Of a stretch of DNA of 64,000 bases, positions 26,339 through 34,862 are shown in pieces. The position numbers and the translations under genes were made by a program. Source of the stretch: Caldatribacterium sp051549785 (lineage in GTDB: Bacteria; Atribacterota; Atribacteria; Atribacterales; Caldatribacteriaceae); the NCBI RefSeq assembly GCF_051549785.1, contig NZ_CP189974.1, positions 1,364,001 to 1,428,000 of the forward strand. Direction: 5' to 3'. Every line of letters starts with the position of its first letter. Positions within the stretch are counted from its first letter, which is position 1. Under the pieces are notes generated by a model that ran no database searches, was not told the DNA's origin, and worked only from the letters and a program-made list of their open reading frames with translations.

Positions 26339-27337
26339 ATGAAGCGGAATCGGTTGTGGGTGTTGGGATTCGCGATGTTTCTTATCCTTGGTGGTTTGGT
26401 GACTTCGGTGCTTGCCCAGGAGGAAAGCCCCTTCAAGGATATTACCATTCGATTCTTCTGCGGTGGACCTCCGGGGTGTCCGTTTGCGAGCGTCGTGTAC
26501 CGTGGTGCTCAGTTGGCCGAAAAGCTCATGGGCTGCAAGGTAGAGTATGTCTGGTCGAACTGGGATCCCGAGATGATGGTGCGCCAGTTCAAGGAAGCTG
26601 TTGCGGCAAAACCTGATGGTATCGCTGTTATGGGCCATCCTGGAGACGATGCTCTTCTGCCCCTTATTGACGAGGCTTTCGCGCAGGGCATTATCGTGAC
26701 TTCACAGAACACCACCCTTCCTAAGGCTGAAGCAAAGTACAGGTCAAAAGGCTTTGGTTATGTTGGCCAGGAGCTGTACGAGTCCGGACGGCTCTTGGGT
26801 CAGGGATGCCTCGAGCGTTTCGACCTCAAGGCTGGAGACCGGGCTATGGTCTGGGGTCTTCTCTCGCAGCCTACTCGCGGTCTCAGAACGAAGGGGGTTA
26901 TCGATGCTCTGGAAGAGGCAGGGCTTGTTGTGGACTATCTCGAGATTTCCCCTGAAGTGAACGCTGATGCTCCCCTTGGCGCTCCAGTTTTTGCTGCGTA
27001 TGTTTCCTCGCATCCAGATGTTAAGCTTGTGGTTACGGACCATGGTGGGCTCACCGCTACTTTAGAAACATACTTTAAGGCCGCCGGGAAGGGACCTGAT
27101 GACATGTATGGCGCTGGATTTGACCTCTCCCCGGCCACCCTTGAAGCCATGCGGAAAGGGTACTGTGACCTGATCCATGACCAGCAGCAGTTCCTGCAGG
27201 GGTTCCTGCCGATTGTCCAGCTCTGCATGAGCATTAAGTACAAGTTTGCTGGCCTCCATATCGACACCGGGTCTGGGCTTGTGGACAAGACCAACGTTGA
27301 AGAAATCGCTCCGCTTGTGGAGCAAGGGATTCGGTGA
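26339..27337 (+). CDS. Periplasmic sugar-binding protein (RbsB type)
   Basis: 332 residues. A Sec signal peptide (KRNRLWVLGFAMFLILGGLVTSVLAQ) is followed by a type I periplasmic-binding fold: DITIRFFCGGPPGCPFASVVYRGAQLAEKLMG, KPDGIAVMGHPGDDALLPLIDEAFAQGI, and YGAGFDLSPATLEAMRKGYCD. It delivers a monosaccharide or sugar derivative to the importer made by the next two genes. AGGAGGGAAGC precedes the ATG. The start lies about 100 bases after the UroD-fold gene, a gap without a clear promoter. Confidence 0.93.
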   Translation: MKRNRLWVLGFAMFLILGGLVTSVLAQEESPFKDITIRFFCGGPPGCPFASVVYRGAQLAEKLMGCKVEYVWSNWDPEMMVRQFKEAVAAKPDGIAVMGHPGDDALLPLIDEAFAQGIIVTSQNTTLPKAEAKYRSKGFGYVGQELYESGRLLGQGCLERFDLKAGDRAMVWGLLSQPTRGLRTKGVIDALEEAGLVVDYLEISPEVNADAPLGAPVFAAYVSSHPDVKLVVTDHGGLTATLETYFKAAGKGPDDMYGAGFDLSPATLEAMRKGYCDLIHDQQQFLQGFLPIVQLCMSIKYKFAGLHIDTGSGLVDKTNVEEIAPLVEQGIR

Positions 27338-27341
27338 GAGG

Positions 27342-28172
27342 ATGGCTGAACCTTCTGAAGTTCTCGTCAAGATGGTCAATATTCGGAAATCCTTTGGGCA
27401 TGTGGAAGTGCTCCGAGGGGTCAACTTCGAGGTAGGGTATAACGAAATCGTCGGACTTCTGGGTGACAACGGTGCAGGAAAATCAACGCTCATCAAGATC
27501 CTCACTGGTGTGCATCAGCCTGACTCGGGAGAGATTTACTGGAAGGGGAAAAAGCTCGTCAATTACTCTGTGGCCAAGGCAAGAGAACTGGGTATTGAAA
27601 CGGTCTTCCAGGAACGGGCGCTTTCGGAGCAGCATTCCCTCTGGCGCAATATCTTCATGGGTCGGGAGATCACCAACCGGTGGGGGTTCATAGACATTCG
27701 GAAACAGAGAGAAGAGGCTGAACGAATCATCCGGGAATACATGGGTTTCACTTCTTCGGCACTCAGCGTTGACGCTATAGTCGGGACCATGTCCGGAGGA
27801 GAAAAACAGGGTGTGGCGATTGCAAGAGCTCTGCACTTTCAGGCAGACCTCATTATTCTCGACGAACCAACAACGGGTCTTTCACTCTCCGAGACACAGA
27901 AGGTGTTGAGCTTTGTTGAGGAGATTAAGAAAAAGGGGAAATCGGCCATCTTCATCACCCATAACATCTACCACGTGTACCCGGTGGCGGATCGCATTGT
28001 GATTCTTGACCGGGGAAGGGTGGTAGGAGAGTTTATGAAAGCGGCGATTTCCCTGGAAGAACTCGTTGAAAAGCTCTACCTTGTGGCCCGTACTGGTCGT
28101 CTCAATGGTGAGGGTGAGACCTCGCAGAAGACACCGACGACCCCTCATGGTCTTGAGTCGCTCATGCCCTAG
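27342..28172 (+). CDS. Sugar ABC transporter ATP-binding protein
   Basis: 276 residues from ATG 27342; the frame is open upstream but this ATG follows GAGAGG and begins an ordinary ABC domain. Walker A GDNGAGKST, signature MSGGEKQG, Walker B LIILDEPT and switch His in FITHN are all intact. It is a single-domain ATPase as in FrcA-type importers, not the double RbsA form. It follows the binding-protein gene by 4 bases and is separated from its permease by an intrinsic terminator, which would lower permease levels. Confidence 0.94.
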   Translation: MAEPSEVLVKMVNIRKSFGHVEVLRGVNFEVGYNEIVGLLGDNGAGKSTLIKILTGVHQPDSGEIYWKGKKLVNYSVAKARELGIETVFQERALSEQHSLWRNIFMGREITNRWGFIDIRKQREEAERIIREYMGFTSSALSVDAIVGTMSGGEKQGVAIARALHFQADLIILDEPTTGLSLSETQKVLSFVEEIKKKGKSAIFITHNIYHVYPVADRIVILDRGRVVGEFMKAAISLEELVEKLYLVARTGRLNGEGETSQKTPTTPHGLESLMP

Positions 28173-28206
28173 AAAAGACCCCGGCGAGCAGCCGGGGTCT
28201 TTTCTT
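28173..28206 (+). terminator. Intrinsic terminator inside the sugar importer operon
   Basis: AAAAGACCCCGGC pairs with GCCGGGGTCTTTT around a GAGCA loop, followed by CTTTC. It lies between the ATPase and its permease, so partial read-through must supply the permease, or the permease has another promoter. Confidence 0.85.
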
Positions 28207-28233
28207 TCTAAGTCTTTTCTGGGGGGAAAAAGA

Positions 28234-29193
28234 ATGAGGAACAGATGGCTTTCGGAGAATAGAACGCAAGTCAGCATTCTCTTTGTCCTCTTCGTTTTGC
28301 TTTTGCTTTTCATCATCAGTAGTCCAAAAACTTTTCTCTCCGGGGATATCTACGCTGCCTTTATGTCCACGATACCGTTTTCAATGATTATGGCCCTCTC
28401 GCTTACCCTTGTTGTAATCTGTGGCGAGATGGACCTTTCCTTTCCCTCCATTATGGGGTTTTGCGGGTACGTTTTCACCCAGGTTTTCCATGCCACGCGA
28501 AGTGTTGCTCTGGCCCTTCTTATTTGCATTATTGTTGGTCTTATTGCTGGATACCTCAATGGTCTTCTCGTGGTGAAGCTTCGCCTGCCTTCTCTTGTGG
28601 TCACCATTGGTACGCAGTTTTTCTGGGCCGGTCTTACCCAGGTCCTCTGTCAGGGGTTGGGGAAGACTCTGGTTCCTACCAAGGAGAGCCCCCTGTACTA
28701 CCTCCTTGTGGGGAGAGTTCTAGGGAAAATTCCGGTTCAAATTTTCTGGGCCGTGGTGGTGGGCTTTTTCCTCTGGCTTGTTTTGAACCGGCATCGGTTT
28801 GGGGCCCATATTTACTATACTGGAGACAATGAGGCCAGTGCCCGGGTCATGGGAGTCAATGTGGACCGGGTAAAAATCATTGTCTTTACACAAATGGGCG
28901 GGTTTGCAGCCTTTGCAGGAGTCCTCGCGAGTTTAGAGGTCCTTTACTTCTGGCCCACTCTTGGCCAGGGGTATCTCCTGAAAACCATTGCCGCCGTTTT
29001 CCTCGGTGGGACACCTGTTGAGGGTGGTGTGGGGACGATCTTCGGGACCTTCATCGGAGCCATCATCATTGGTATTCTTGAGGCTGGCATCATTGCCATG
29101 GGGCTTTCAGGGTTCTGGACACAGCTCGTTTACGGTCTCATCATTGTCATTTCCATTGCGATTCATTCAGTCCTGCGGCGAAGGGTGGCTTGA
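28234..29193 (+). CDS. Sugar ABC transporter permease (RbsC type)
   Basis: 319 residues from ATG 28234 (site GGGGGGAAAAAG). About nine membrane helices of the BPD_transp_2 family, with the conserved LTLVVICGEMDLSFPSIMGF and GYLNGLLVVKLRLPSLVVTIGT segments and VFLGGTPVEGGVGTIFGTFIGA near the end. It forms the inner-membrane pore with the preceding ATPase. Its stop codon overlaps the 3' end of the RNase P RNA gene on the opposite strand. Confidence 0.93.
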   Translation: MRNRWLSENRTQVSILFVLFVLLLLFIISSPKTFLSGDIYAAFMSTIPFSMIMALSLTLVVICGEMDLSFPSIMGFCGYVFTQVFHATRSVALALLICIIVGLIAGYLNGLLVVKLRLPSLVVTIGTQFFWAGLTQVLCQGLGKTLVPTKESPLYYLLVGRVLGKIPVQIFWAVVVGFFLWLVLNRHRFGAHIYYTGDNEASARVMGVNVDRVKIIVFTQMGGFAAFAGVLASLEVLYFWPTLGQGYLLKTIAAVFLGGTPVEGGVGTIFGTFIGAIIIGILEAGIIAMGLSGFWTQLVYGLIIVISIAIHSVLRRRVA

Positions 29194-29547
29194 GGAGGGC
29201 AGGTCTGTAAGCCGAGTTCTGTACTCTCCCTGAGGGAGAGCGGCAACCATCTATCTGGGGAGTGGGTCACCCCACTCCTCAAGCGGCTAACCCGAAGGTC
29301 AGCGAGCCACCTCATCCCTTCCTATTTAGCCTTGCTCCGGGTGGGGTTTGCCAGGCACGCCGGTCACCCGACGTCCGGTGAGCTCTTACCTCACCTTTTC
29401 ACCCTTACCCCTTACGGGGCGGTATGTTTTCTGTGGCACTTTCCTGGGGTTACCCCCACTGGGTGTTACCCAGCACCCTGCTCTGTGGAGCTCGGACTTT
29501 CCTCAGGGAGTTTTTCGCTCCCCGTGGTTGCCCGACCTACCCTCCTC
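29192..29547 (-). ncRNA. rnpB: RNase P RNA (bacterial type A)
   Basis: Catalytic RNA of RNase P, which matures tRNA 5' ends. On the minus strand the invariant GAGGAAAGTCCGAGCTCC, the P4 partner CACAGAAA and the terminal ACAGAACTCGGCTTAC are all present. The ends pair as GAGGAGGG with CCCTCCTC, giving the P1 helix and so defining the ends. A TATAAT box (complement of 29552-29557) lies just upstream, overlapping the RNase HI stop codon. No -35 box is evident and no terminator is visible; the 3' end runs into the permease stop. Confidence 0.96.
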
Positions 29548-29552
29548 AGCAA

Positions 29553-29987
29553 TTATAACCGGACACGGGAAGTGAGTATTTCGGAAGCCAGGGAATCCGC
29601 TCGTTGATTTTTCTCCCGGGGAATGTGGGTAATGGTGAACGAGGGAAATCCCTGAATACGCTCTTTCGCCAGTTGGTGAAGGGAGGAAAGCCTGGAAGAT
29701 CGAACCCTGTAGGTACCCTGGAGCTGTCGGACCAGAAGCTCACTGTCGGAAAAGACCGAGAGTCTTTTCACCTTCCACTGGCGCAAAAAGTCAAGGGCCA
29801 GAAGCAATGCCCAGTATTCTGCCTCGTTGTTCGTTGCGACTCCAATCCGGGAGGCCATTTCAAAGAGTACGTTGCCATCCCCGTCGCAGACCACAAAGGC
29901 TGCAGCGCTTTCCCCCGGATTTCCCTTTGAGGCACCGTCAACAAAGACCAGGAGTTCGTCGAATGGCTCAACAGAGGAATCGTCCAC
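29553..29987 (-). CDS. rnhA: Ribonuclease HI-like protein
   Basis: 144 residues. It cleaves RNA in RNA-DNA hybrids. The four acidic catalytic positions can be read: Asp in FVDGASKGNPG, Glu in NNEAEYWALLLAL, Asp in VFSDSELLVRQLQG and Asp in NQRADSLASE. This is the compact form without the basic protrusion, common in archaea and thermophiles. The start overlaps the zinc-ribbon gene by 20 bases. Its TAA stop forms part of the rnpB -10 box. Confidence 0.92.
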   Translation of the reverse strand: MDDSSVEPFDELLVFVDGASKGNPGESAAAFVVCDGDGNVLFEMASRIGVATNNEAEYWALLLALDFLRQWKVKRLSVFSDSELLVRQLQGTYRVRSSRLSSLHQLAKERIQGFPSFTITHIPREKNQRADSLASEILTSRVRL

Positions 29988-30666
29988 AGTTTGGGCACCT
30001 CACGACGCCTTCTCTTCTTCGGACCGCTTTGGCCACCACAGTGGGCACAGTGAGGTGGCATCCCTCACATATTTCCCCTGCAAGGGGAACAACAGCGTTT
30101 GGGAATTTTTTTCGAAGGTCTTCGTAGTGGATGAGGATTTCCTGGGGGAGCAGGGCGGCGATACTTTCTCGCTCCGCTTCAAGGGACGCAAGGTCTGACC
30201 TCAGGGCAGCAATTTCTGTTTCTATGAGGGCCATCCTCTGGACAAGGTCCTTTTCGCGCTCGGAGGATAGCTTTGTTTTCTCCCGAAATTCTCGCTCCAG
30301 GTTTTCCACGTTTTCCATCTCAAGGAGAATCTCGTCCTCAAGGAGACTTTTGGTTTCTTCGAGTTTTTTCATGCTTTTTTCCCACTGAGCGAGTTCCTTA
30401 GAAGAGGTGATTTCTCCGCTGTAGAGTTTGTTCTTTGTGGTCATCCACTTCTCTTCAGCCTCTTTGAGTTCAAGTTCCTTTCTTGCCAGCGCAAGACGGG
30501 TCTGCTCAAGAGCCTGCTTCAGGAGGCGAAGTTCCTCTTCTATCCGCCTTTTTTCTTCTTCAAGGGTTTCTCCTTCCCTGGTTCTTTTGGTAATCCTCTG
30601 TTTTAGGTTGTCTCCCCGGCGATCTATTTCCTGGAGTTTCTGTAAAAGCCCAAGGATATCACTCAT
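29968..30666 (-). CDS. Coiled-coil protein with C4 zinc ribbon (DUF164-like)
   Basis: 232 residues. A long helical hairpin coiled coil (residues 1-190, rich in Glu, Lys, Arg) ends in a zinc ribbon with CEGCHL and CPNCGRFLC. The architecture matches the zf-RING_7/DUF164 family, which is widely found next to nif3, as here (4-base overlap with nif3). A nucleic-acid or secretion-related role has been proposed for homologs, but none is certain. Cytoplasmic. Confidence 0.88.
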   Translation of the reverse strand: MSDILGLLQKLQEIDRRGDNLKQRITKRTREGETLEEEKRRIEEELRLLKQALEQTRLALARKELELKEAEEKWMTTKNKLYSGEITSSKELAQWEKSMKKLEETKSLLEDEILLEMENVENLEREFREKTKLSSEREKDLVQRMALIETEIAALRSDLASLEAERESIAALLPQEILIHYEDLRKKFPNAVVPLAGEICEGCHLTVPTVVAKAVRRREGVVRCPNCGRFLC

Positions 30667-31757
30667 GGGACATCCTCTTCGAAGAGGATACCGACCTTCA
30701 AACCTTTCTTTTGCGCTTTTTCTCTCAGGAAAGGGACGAGTTCTCGAAGTGCCCGCCGTTCCCCCTCACCATGAGGAAGGTGAAGGTAAGAGATACCGGA
30801 AAGGCGGAGTGTCTCGATGTCGTGATGGGTCAGGTCTCCGCTGATGAAGAGATCAGCCCTTTCTTCAAGGACCCTGGTAACGAGCCTTCTTCCGCTTCCA
30901 GGACAGAGGGCGATTTTCTGGAGAGCTTCCTTTCTCTCCCCAAAGAATTCCGTGCGAGGTATCGCCAGGGAAGCTATTCTCTTTTCGAAGACCTCCCATG
31001 GGAGAGGAGAGGAGAGGTGTACTGTTCTTCCAAGGCCTGCTGAGGGGGAAAACGTCACAAGAGGATAGGCGTCCACGACGGGCTGTTCATAGGGGTGGGT
31101 CTTGTGGAGAGCTTCCAGAACCTTTTCAAGGCAGGAAGGCATCACCTCGACTTCAACCCGGATTTCTTCCACCGTCTCTCGCTGACCGGGGGCACCAATG
31201 AAAGGCCGGGCTTCTGCCCGGGGAAGGAAGGTTCCCGTTCCCGGAAGAAAGAACGCACACTCCTCGTAATTTCCTATAATCCCTGCGCCCTGGTCGAAGA
31301 GAGCCTTGAGAACCTCATCGAGATGGGAAGGAGGAACAAAGGTCACAATCTTGTATTTTCTTCCGTGCGTTGCTGGTAATAAAGGTTTTGTGGATCCCTC
31401 AAGTTCCAGGAGTCTCACCCACTGATCGGCAATCCCCCCTGGCGCAAGGTCGAGATTGGTGTGATGGGCAAGAACGGAGATTTTCTGGAAGTACAGCTCT
31501 GCAAGCATGGAAAAGAGAGGGTCTAAATAAGAGAGCCTGCTGAGGGGTTCCCAGAGGGGAGGGTGGTGAAGATACAGAAGGTCGATTTTTTCTCTTGTGG
31601 CTTTCTTGAGAACCTGGGGGTTAAGCTCTAAAGCTACCATGACTCTTTCTACAGTGTCTTTTGCCTGGACCTGGAGACCAACGCGGTCTTCAGGAAGAGC
31701 AAGGGAGGAGGGGAACATTTCTTCAAAGAACCGGACAACGTTCTGTAATGGCTCCAT
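30663..31757 (-). CDS. Nif3-like dinuclear metal-centre protein
   Basis: 364 residues, the long Nif3/DUF34 form with a PII-like insert (about 125-235: KIVTFVPPSHLDEVLKALF, HPYEQPVVDAYPL). Metal ligands are seen in YLHHPPLW, LAHHTNLDLAPGG and the C-terminal SGDLTHHDI and LHLPHGEGER. Members form toroidal hexamers with two metals per subunit and are annotated as GTP cyclohydrolase I type 2, without strong proof. It is first in the nif3-zinc ribbon-rnhA-rnpB cluster, downstream of tRNA-Met. Confidence 0.93.
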   Translation of the reverse strand: MEPLQNVVRFFEEMFPSSLALPEDRVGLQVQAKDTVERVMVALELNPQVLKKATREKIDLLYLHHPPLWEPLSRLSYLDPLFSMLAELYFQKISVLAHHTNLDLAPGGIADQWVRLLELEGSTKPLLPATHGRKYKIVTFVPPSHLDEVLKALFDQGAGIIGNYEECAFFLPGTGTFLPRAEARPFIGAPGQRETVEEIRVEVEVMPSCLEKVLEALHKTHPYEQPVVDAYPLVTFSPSAGLGRTVHLSSPLPWEVFEKRIASLAIPRTEFFGERKEALQKIALCPGSGRRLVTRVLEERADLFISGDLTHHDIETLRLSGISYLHLPHGEGERRALRELVPFLREKAQKKGLKVGILFEEDVP

Positions 31758-31779
31758 CGCTCCTCCACAGGAGAGAAAA

Positions 31780-31854
31780 TGGTGGGTCCACCCGGATTCG
31801 AACCAGGGACCGACCGGTTATGAGCCGGCTGCTCTACCGCTGAGCTATGGACCC
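31780..31854 (-). tRNA. tRNA-Met (CAT anticodon)
   Basis: Cloverleaf on the minus strand: acceptor GGGTCCA/TGGACCC, D-arm GCTCAGCGGTAGAGC, anticodon loop CTCATAA, T-arm GGTTCGAATCC, discriminator A and an encoded CCA. Elongator Met is most likely; a tRNA-Ile with lysidine-modified CAT cannot be excluded. Its A-CCA end and CAT anticodon match the T-box at 39,778-40,042. A promoter TTGATA-18-TATATT lies upstream (complement of 31867-31896). Confidence 0.93.
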
Positions 31855-31866
31855 ACGGGCAGTAAA

Positions 31867-31896
31867 AATATACCATACTCTTTGGATTTTTATCAA
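31867..31896 (-). promoter_or_regulatory. Promoter of tRNA-Met
   Basis: On the minus strand TTGATA, 18 bases, TATATT with TGG before the -10. The rest of the interval to 32084 shows no gene I can support. Confidence 0.6.
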
Positions 31897-32084
31897 GGCC
31901 TGCTGCGTTCTCGCCGTTTGGAGTAACTCCTGCCATGGTCTGCAGGGTTTCCCATTGTGCTTTTTCACTGGGAAGCATTGCACTCATCCAGAAGCAATCT
32001 GCGCTGGAGAAGACATCCATAATGTCAATTAGAACAGGGATTTCCCCTTGACCGAGGAGTGGGGTACTTTGTGAAGCGCCCCCC

Positions 32085-32113
32085 TTGACAGGAAGGTATG
32101 AGAACGTTATCAT
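32085..32113 (+). promoter_or_regulatory. Promoter and LacI-type operator of the second sugar operon
   Basis: TTGACA (32085-32090), 17 bases, TATCAT (32108-32113). Overlapping the spacer and -10 is TGAGAACGTTATCA (32099-32112), symmetric in 12 of 14 bases around a central CG as in LacI/PurR-family operators. This predicts autorepression by the LacI protein encoded just downstream. Confidence 0.7.
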
Positions 32114-32135
32114 ATCCCCTGGAAAGGGGCAGAGC

Positions 32136-33164
32136 ATGGAGAGGAAAATCGTCACCATCAAAGATGTAGCAAGGGAAGCTGGGGTTTCCGTTGCTACTGC
32201 GAGTAGAGCCCTTGGGAACTACGGGTACGTAAGTGAAGAAACACGGAAAAAGGTTCTCGAGGCAGCAGCAAAGCTCAATTACAATCACAATCTGGTGGCA
32301 AAGAGCCTGCGTACCCGCCGTACATTCACCATAGGATACCTTCTCCCAGACATCACCAACCCCTTCTATGCTGGCATTGCGCGAGGAATTCAGGACGTGG
32401 CTTTTGCCCGGGGGTACAGTGTGATTCTTTGTAACAATGATAACGATATCACAAAGACGGAACGGTTTTTCAAAATGTTCCTTCGCAGCCGGGTGGAAGG
32501 GATTATTTATTCGACCCCGTACAACGAGGCTTTGAGAGAAATGGTCGAGAGAGCTATAGAAAGTGGCATTCCTGTCGTTAACTGCTATGGATCAACCCGT
32601 GTTCCTGCACTCGATGTGGTATGGAGTGATGCTTCTTCAGGCTGCTACAAGGCTATGCGGTATCTCCTTGAACTTGGACATCGAGAGATTGCCATTCTTA
32701 AGGTCAAGGAAAGTGGAGTGAGTAAACGTCGTCTCGACGGTTGTCGGAAAGCACTGGAAGAATTCGGCGTACCCTTTAATCCAAGCCTGGTCATTGAGGC
32801 CAGCGATTATTCTCAGAAAAGTGGTTATCTGAGTGCCAAGATTTTTTTGAGAGATCGCAAAAAACCCTCGGCTCTCTTGGGTTTTAATGAACAACTGAGT
32901 ATAGGGGTGTTGAGGGTGGCTAAAGAAGAAGGAATAAGAATTCCTGATGACCTATCTTTGATTGCTGTGGACGATATTATTGCCGGAGTTCTGGAACCTC
33001 CCTTGACTGCTATAGCTATTCCTAAGCACGAGGCTGGAGAAATAGCTGCTTCACTTCTTTTAGAGCGAATTGAACGAGGTGACAAAATTCCCCCTCGTCA
33101 GATTGTCTTGGAGGAGCAACTAGTGTTGCGGTCTTCAACCCAGGCACCTAAAAGGGAGGGATAA
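32136..33164 (+). CDS. LacI-family transcription regulator
   Basis: 342 residues from ATG 32136 (site GGAAAGGGGC). HTH: VTIKDVAREAGVSVATASRALGNYGYVSEETRKKVLEAAAKLNY; then the effector-binding core, e.g. IGYLLPDITNPFYAGIARGIQDVAFARG and SLIAVDDIIAGVLEPPLTAI. A canonical full-length LacI repressor. It is the first gene of an operon with a MalFG-type importer, two UroD-fold proteins and GH4, and probably controls all of them and itself through the operator in its own promoter. Confidence 0.94.
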   Translation: MERKIVTIKDVAREAGVSVATASRALGNYGYVSEETRKKVLEAAAKLNYNHNLVAKSLRTRRTFTIGYLLPDITNPFYAGIARGIQDVAFARGYSVILCNNDNDITKTERFFKMFLRSRVEGIIYSTPYNEALREMVERAIESGIPVVNCYGSTRVPALDVVWSDASSGCYKAMRYLLELGHREIAILKVKESGVSKRRLDGCRKALEEFGVPFNPSLVIEASDYSQKSGYLSAKIFLRDRKKPSALLGFNEQLSIGVLRVAKEEGIRIPDDLSLIAVDDIIAGVLEPPLTAIAIPKHEAGEIAASLLLERIERGDKIPPRQIVLEEQLVLRSSTQAPKREG

Positions 33165-33165
33165 T

Positions 33166-34017
33166 ATGACGAAGAAACCCCTGCTTGTACTTCTTGTTCT
33201 TCCTTTTTCGCTTTTCCTTATTAGCCACACGGTTCCTTTTTTCTACGGACTTAGTCTCTCTTTCTTTAGCTCCACCGGTCATTTCGTTGGTTTGAGAAAC
33301 TATCTGGCGCTCTTTAAAGACCAAGCCTTTTGGAATGCCCTACAATTCACCCTTACCTACGCTGGTGTGGTGGCTGTGGTGATGACTATCTTGGGCTTAC
33401 TTTTGGGTATCTTCATCAATTCCTTGGAAAGGGGCCAGAATTTTGTGAAATCCATTCTCCTTATCCCCTGGGCGATATCCCTCACCGCTTGGGGGCTCCT
33501 GCTTCAGATCGCCTTAAGCCAGCAATTTGGAGTAGTGAACTACTTTTTACTGCAAGCAGGGATTATCAGAGAACGATTATCCTGGTTGGGAAACCCCTCT
33601 CTGGCAAGGGTATCGGTGATTTTGGCCCGGGTTTACAAAGACGTCTGGTTCAGCGCTCTCCTCTTTTTGACTGCTCGCCAGAACATTCCTCCAGAGCTCT
33701 ACGAGGAAAGTACCCTTTCAGGGGCAGGTCCCTGGCAGAATTTTCGGTATATAACCGTCCCCTTGCTACGCCCAGCGATTCTCTATATCGGAATAATCCT
33801 TTTCATTTTTGCTCTGCAGGACTTTGACCTCATTTATGCTCTCACCGGGGGTGGTCCCGGTTTCGCCACTGAAGTAGTGTCTTTGAATATCTACCGTCAT
33901 GGGGTCCGCTATGGAAATTATGAATACGGTATCGCCACATCAGTGCTCTGGAGTTTGATCATCTTGGGCTTTACCGGTGTAGTTTTTAGCCCCTTGCAAA
34001 GGAGGGTCATCGAGTGA
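33166..34017 (+). CDS. Sugar ABC transporter permease (MalF type)
   Basis: 283 residues with six membrane helices. Has the binding-protein-dependent inner-membrane motif region ELYEESTLSGAGPWQNFRYITVPLLRPAI (EAA loop, which touches the ATPase). It belongs to the family of oligosaccharide importers of the CUT1 class. The ATG follows AAAGGGAGGGATA and lies 1 base after the LacI stop. No CUT1 ATPase gene is in this operon; a shared MsmK-type ATPase elsewhere in the genome is expected. Confidence 0.93.
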   Translation: MTKKPLLVLLVLPFSLFLISHTVPFFYGLSLSFFSSTGHFVGLRNYLALFKDQAFWNALQFTLTYAGVVAVVMTILGLLLGIFINSLERGQNFVKSILLIPWAISLTAWGLLLQIALSQQFGVVNYFLLQAGIIRERLSWLGNPSLARVSVILARVYKDVWFSALLFLTARQNIPPELYEESTLSGAGPWQNFRYITVPLLRPAILYIGIILFIFALQDFDLIYALTGGGPGFATEVVSLNIYRHGVRYGNYEYGIATSVLWSLIILGFTGVVFSPLQRRVIE

Positions 34018-34850
34018 GAAGGAAACGACGGGTTTGGGAGAGTGGTTTAAAGCTTCTGGGGTTCGTGGCAATCACCGTTTTAACGCTCTTTCCTCTTTAT
34101 TGGATGATCAATGTATCTCTTTTGCCCGAAAAGGAAGTCATCCGCTCCATACCTCACCTCTTTCCTTCTCCGGCGGTGTCTACCTTCAAGTCCTATGTAG
34201 AAATCCTTACCAAGTATGAAGTCCCACGTTATCTTCTTAACTCCATAGTGATTGTTCTCTCTGCTTCTGTTATTACCCTTTTTTCGAGTTTTGCTGTTGC
34301 CTATGCACTGGCTAAGTATCGTTTCCGGCTGAGGAATTTTACCCAGTACTTTATCATCTGGCTTGTCACCCTCCCTTGGGTGGTCTATGTCTTGCCCATC
34401 TTTATCATAACAAGTCGCCTGGGACTTCTGGATAGTCATATTCTGATGGTTCTTCTTTATGGTTTTAGTGGCATACCGCTTTTTTCCTGGTTTGCCCTGC
34501 CTTATCTCTATTCTTTCCCTAACGAACTTATCGATGCTGGAAGATTAGATGGCTGTAGCGAGTGGGGAATTGTGTTACGGATCGTCATGCCTGCTCTAAG
34601 AAATGTCTTAATTGCCCTTTTTGTCCTGCGTTTTGTGTGGGCTTATAATGACCTTTTGTATTCACTCTCCTTTACTTTCCACCGGGCCAAAATGGTTATG
34701 CCTGCTCTTCTTGAGTTCCCCGGATACCTGGACATTCCTTTTGCTAAGATGGCGGCGGGAGGTTTTTTGGCCGTCCTTCCCATTATCATTATCGTGATCG
34801 TTTTTCAGAAGTATGTGGTGAGTGGGTTGGTTGGTCAAACTTTTAAATAG
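34014..34850 (+). CDS. Sugar ABC transporter permease (MalG type)
   Basis: 278 residues, GTG start overlapping the malF-type stop (GTGA). Six membrane helices; EAA loop ELIDAGRLDGCSEWGIVLRIVMPALRNVL. Partner of the preceding permease in a CUT1 oligosaccharide importer. Base composition here (33,100-39,700) is visibly more AT-rich and less streamlined than the chemosensory region, which could mean later acquisition of this operon. Confidence 0.93.
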   Translation: MRRKRRVWESGLKLLGFVAITVLTLFPLYWMINVSLLPEKEVIRSIPHLFPSPAVSTFKSYVEILTKYEVPRYLLNSIVIVLSASVITLFSSFAVAYALAKYRFRLRNFTQYFIIWLVTLPWVVYVLPIFIITSRLGLLDSHILMVLLYGFSGIPLFSWFALPYLYSFPNELIDAGRLDGCSEWGIVLRIVMPALRNVLIALFVLRFVWAYNDLLYSLSFTFHRAKMVMPALLEFPGYLDIPFAKMAAGGFLAVLPIIIIVIVFQKYVVSGLVGQTFK

Positions 34851-34862
34851 ACTGAGGAGGTG

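Noticed and set aside
29332..29607. Small plus-strand frames across 29,330-29,610
   Set aside because: They are antisense to rnpB, whose conserved motifs explain the sequence.
31649..32161. A minus-strand frame covering the tRNA-Met gene
   Set aside because: It reads through the tRNA, has no family resemblance, and its start lies inside the LacI gene.
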